A stretch of DNA of 64,000 nt from Bacillota bacterium. GTDB lineage: Bacteria; Bacillota; Clostridia; Oscillospirales; Ruminococcaceae. The stretch covers positions 1-64,000 of the forward strand of contig JAEZYS010000011.1 in NCBI GenBank assembly GCA_023418925.1, read 5' to 3'. Positions within the stretch are counted from its first letter, which is position 1, and every line of letters starts with the position of its first letter. Under the pieces are notes generated by a model that was not told where the DNA came from, searched no databases, and worked only from the letters and a program-made list of their open reading frames with translations. The translations under genes and the position numbers were made by a program. Shown in pieces: positions 63,022-64,000 of the stretch.

Positions 63022-63432
63022 ATGGTAAAGATTATTACAGGAACTAAGGGAACTGGTAAAACAAAAATATTGATCAATAATATTAATACTGCATCAAGCT
63101 CAACTGACGGATATGTTGTTTGTGTTGATAAAGGTGAAAAGCTCAGATATGATATCGGTCATTCAGTAAGACTCGTAGATACAGACCGTTACAGCATTTA
63201 TTCTTTTGAAGCATTTTATGGTCTTGTTGCTGGAATGCTTGCAGGAAATTATGATATTAAAGAAGTATTCGTAGATTCTATCCTTAAGATAGGCGGAGCT
63301 GATTATGAAGCACTTGGTGCTTTGCTTGCAAAGCTTGATAAACTCTCAGGTGCTGATGTATCTGTTACTTTAACAGTTTCAGCTGATAATGCTGACCTTC
63401 CTGAAAGTGTAACAAAGTATATAGCAAAATAA
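63022..63432 (+). CDS. small P-loop protein of unknown function
   Basis: A 136-residue protein with a Walker A motif GTKGTGKT at residues 7-14. A possible Walker B (VFVDSILKIGG) lies near 88. It is too short for a full motor and has no DNA-binding motif. Related clostridial genes are often labelled as twitching-motility ATPases, which the sequence does not support. It lies between pgi and yceD, 63 bases after pgi and with no promoter seen, so it may be co-transcribed with pgi. Confidence 0.7.
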   Translation: MVKIITGTKGTGKTKILINNINTASSSTDGYVVCVDKGEKLRYDIGHSVRLVDTDRYSIYSFEAFYGLVAGMLAGNYDIKEVFVDSILKIGGADYEALGALLAKLDKLSGADVSVTLTVSADNADLPESVTKYIAK

Positions 63433-63445
63433 TTGGATATATCTA

Positions 63446-63474
63446 TTGACATTTTAACGTGGTTATGATAAAAT
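63446..63474 (+). promoter_or_regulatory. sigma-A promoter for yceD-rpmF
   Basis: A consensus TTGACA (63446-63451) and TAAAAT (63469-63474) are 17 bases apart. Confidence 0.8.
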
Positions 63475-63501
63475 ATAATTTGTGATGTTTTGGGGTGTAG
63501 T

Positions 63502-63948
63502 ATGGTTATAAACTTAAGGCAGCTTTATGATATTACAGGTGATAGTCTTGACATTGATTATTCCATTGAATCGCAAAAGTTGGCTGATATAAAAGGATAT
63601 ACCTTTGCAAACCCAATTATGGTAAATGGCAAAATACGCAACCGTGCTGGTGTGGTAACACTCAACTATACTGCATCGTTTGTTTTGAATGCCGAATGTG
63701 ACAGATGTCTTGAGCAGTTTAACAGAAAGTATGATTTTGATTTTGATCATGTACTTGTTCGTTCTCTTAATACAGACAATGATGAATATATTGTTACAGA
63801 ATCTGATATACTTGATCTTGATGAACTTGCTGTTTCTGATATTTTGTTGCAGTTGCCAACAAAAATGCTCTGCAAGGATGACTGTAAAGGGTTATGTCCA
63901 GTATGCGGAACTAATTTGAACAATAATGTATGTGACTGTAATGGTTAA
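63502..63948 (+). CDS. yceD: YceD/DUF177 family protein
   Basis: A 148-residue DUF177 protein with CDRCLEQF in the middle and a C-terminal cysteine cluster (CKDDCKGLCPVCGTNLN..CDC) likely to bind zinc. The family is almost always just upstream of rpmF, as here, and is linked to 23S rRNA accumulation. ATG 63502 follows GGGGTG; the TTG at 63490 overlaps that site. Confidence 0.92.
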   Translation: MVINLRQLYDITGDSLDIDYSIESQKLADIKGYTFANPIMVNGKIRNRAGVVTLNYTASFVLNAECDRCLEQFNRKYDFDFDHVLVRSLNTDNDEYIVTESDILDLDELAVSDILLQLPTKMLCKDDCKGLCPVCGTNLNNNVCDCNG

Positions 63949-63972
63949 TGAAGGATAAGGAGGTGCTGAAAA

Positions 63973-64000
63973 ATGGCAGTACCAAAGAGAAAAGTATCCA
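63973..64000 (+). CDS. rpmF: 50S ribosomal protein L32 (partial)
   Basis: The first nine codons (MAVPKRKVS) of L32 run off the window's right edge. AAGGAGGTG at 63957-63965 is a strong ribosome binding site, and yceD-rpmF is the standard order. Confidence 0.92.

Noticed and set aside
63022..63432. Twitching-motility (PilT) ATPase
   Set aside because: Only a Walker A motif is shared; length and remaining motifs do not fit PilT.
1..64000. CRISPR array, prophage or insertion sequence
   Set aside because: No regularly spaced repeats, integrase, transposase or phage structural genes were seen.

Overview
The window looks like a chromosomal segment from an anaerobic, spore-forming, low-GC Firmicute of the Clostridia, probably a Ruminococcus-like Oscillospiraceae member. 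The evidence is AT-rich DNA with strong sigma-A promoters, Gram-positive gene order (phoH-ybeY-dgkA-era-yqzL-recO), the spoIIGA-sigE-sigG sporulation cluster, a monomeric [FeFe] hydrogenase, a T-box leader, zinc-type L28, and a biotin-dependent decarboxylase or transcarboxylase set. The genus is an inference. No phage, insertion sequence or CRISPR array was seen.

1-9,480: a tRNA-Leu (minus strand) beside a compound inverted repeat, then phoH, ybeY, dgkA, era, yqzL, recO, mutS2, a YlmC/YmxH gene, rpsB, tsf and, on the minus strand, rpmB. Two copies of one structured RNA element, with compensatory base changes, sit directly before the ribosome binding sites of era and yqzL.

9,480-21,120: a site-2 protease, scpA-scpB, DUF2953, ytfJ/gerW, dacF and rluB. 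Then comes a three-gene biotin carboxyltransferase operon (12S-, 1.3S- and 5S-like) and spoIIGA-sigE-sigG. The sigG ribosome binding site lies inside a hairpin.

21,120-32,660: an accessory region with four related lipoproteins, a decayed fifth and a decayed tRNA-Leu 3' end. A monomeric [FeFe] hydrogenase follows, then an AraC regulator divergent from an epimerase/alcohol dehydrogenase/SDR operon.

32,660-50,860 (mostly minus strand): YitT protein, LysR, CheV, and a 1,374-residue protein of unknown function built from about 51-residue repeats with a terminal zinc ribbon. Then a PadR-HAAS-PspC operon, ABC-F ATPase, diaminopimelate dehydrogenase, a YesM/YesN two-component system, and a DHHW/MBOAT pair likely to acylate a surface polymer.

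50,860-64,000: a possible spore-surface protein, then a T-box leader with an apparent isoleucine specifier before acetolactate synthase and citramalate synthase, with leuC, leuD and leuB just beyond a divergent LysR gene. Together these point to isoleucine synthesis from pyruvate through citramalate. A frameshifted GNAT gene lies between leuD and leuB. An HPr-like protein without the phospho-histidine, a D,D-carboxypeptidase homologue with all three catalytic motifs changed, pgi, a small P-loop protein, yceD and the start of rpmF close the window.

The best candidates for something undescribed are the repeated era/yqzL leader RNA and the 1,374-residue repeat/zinc-ribbon protein.
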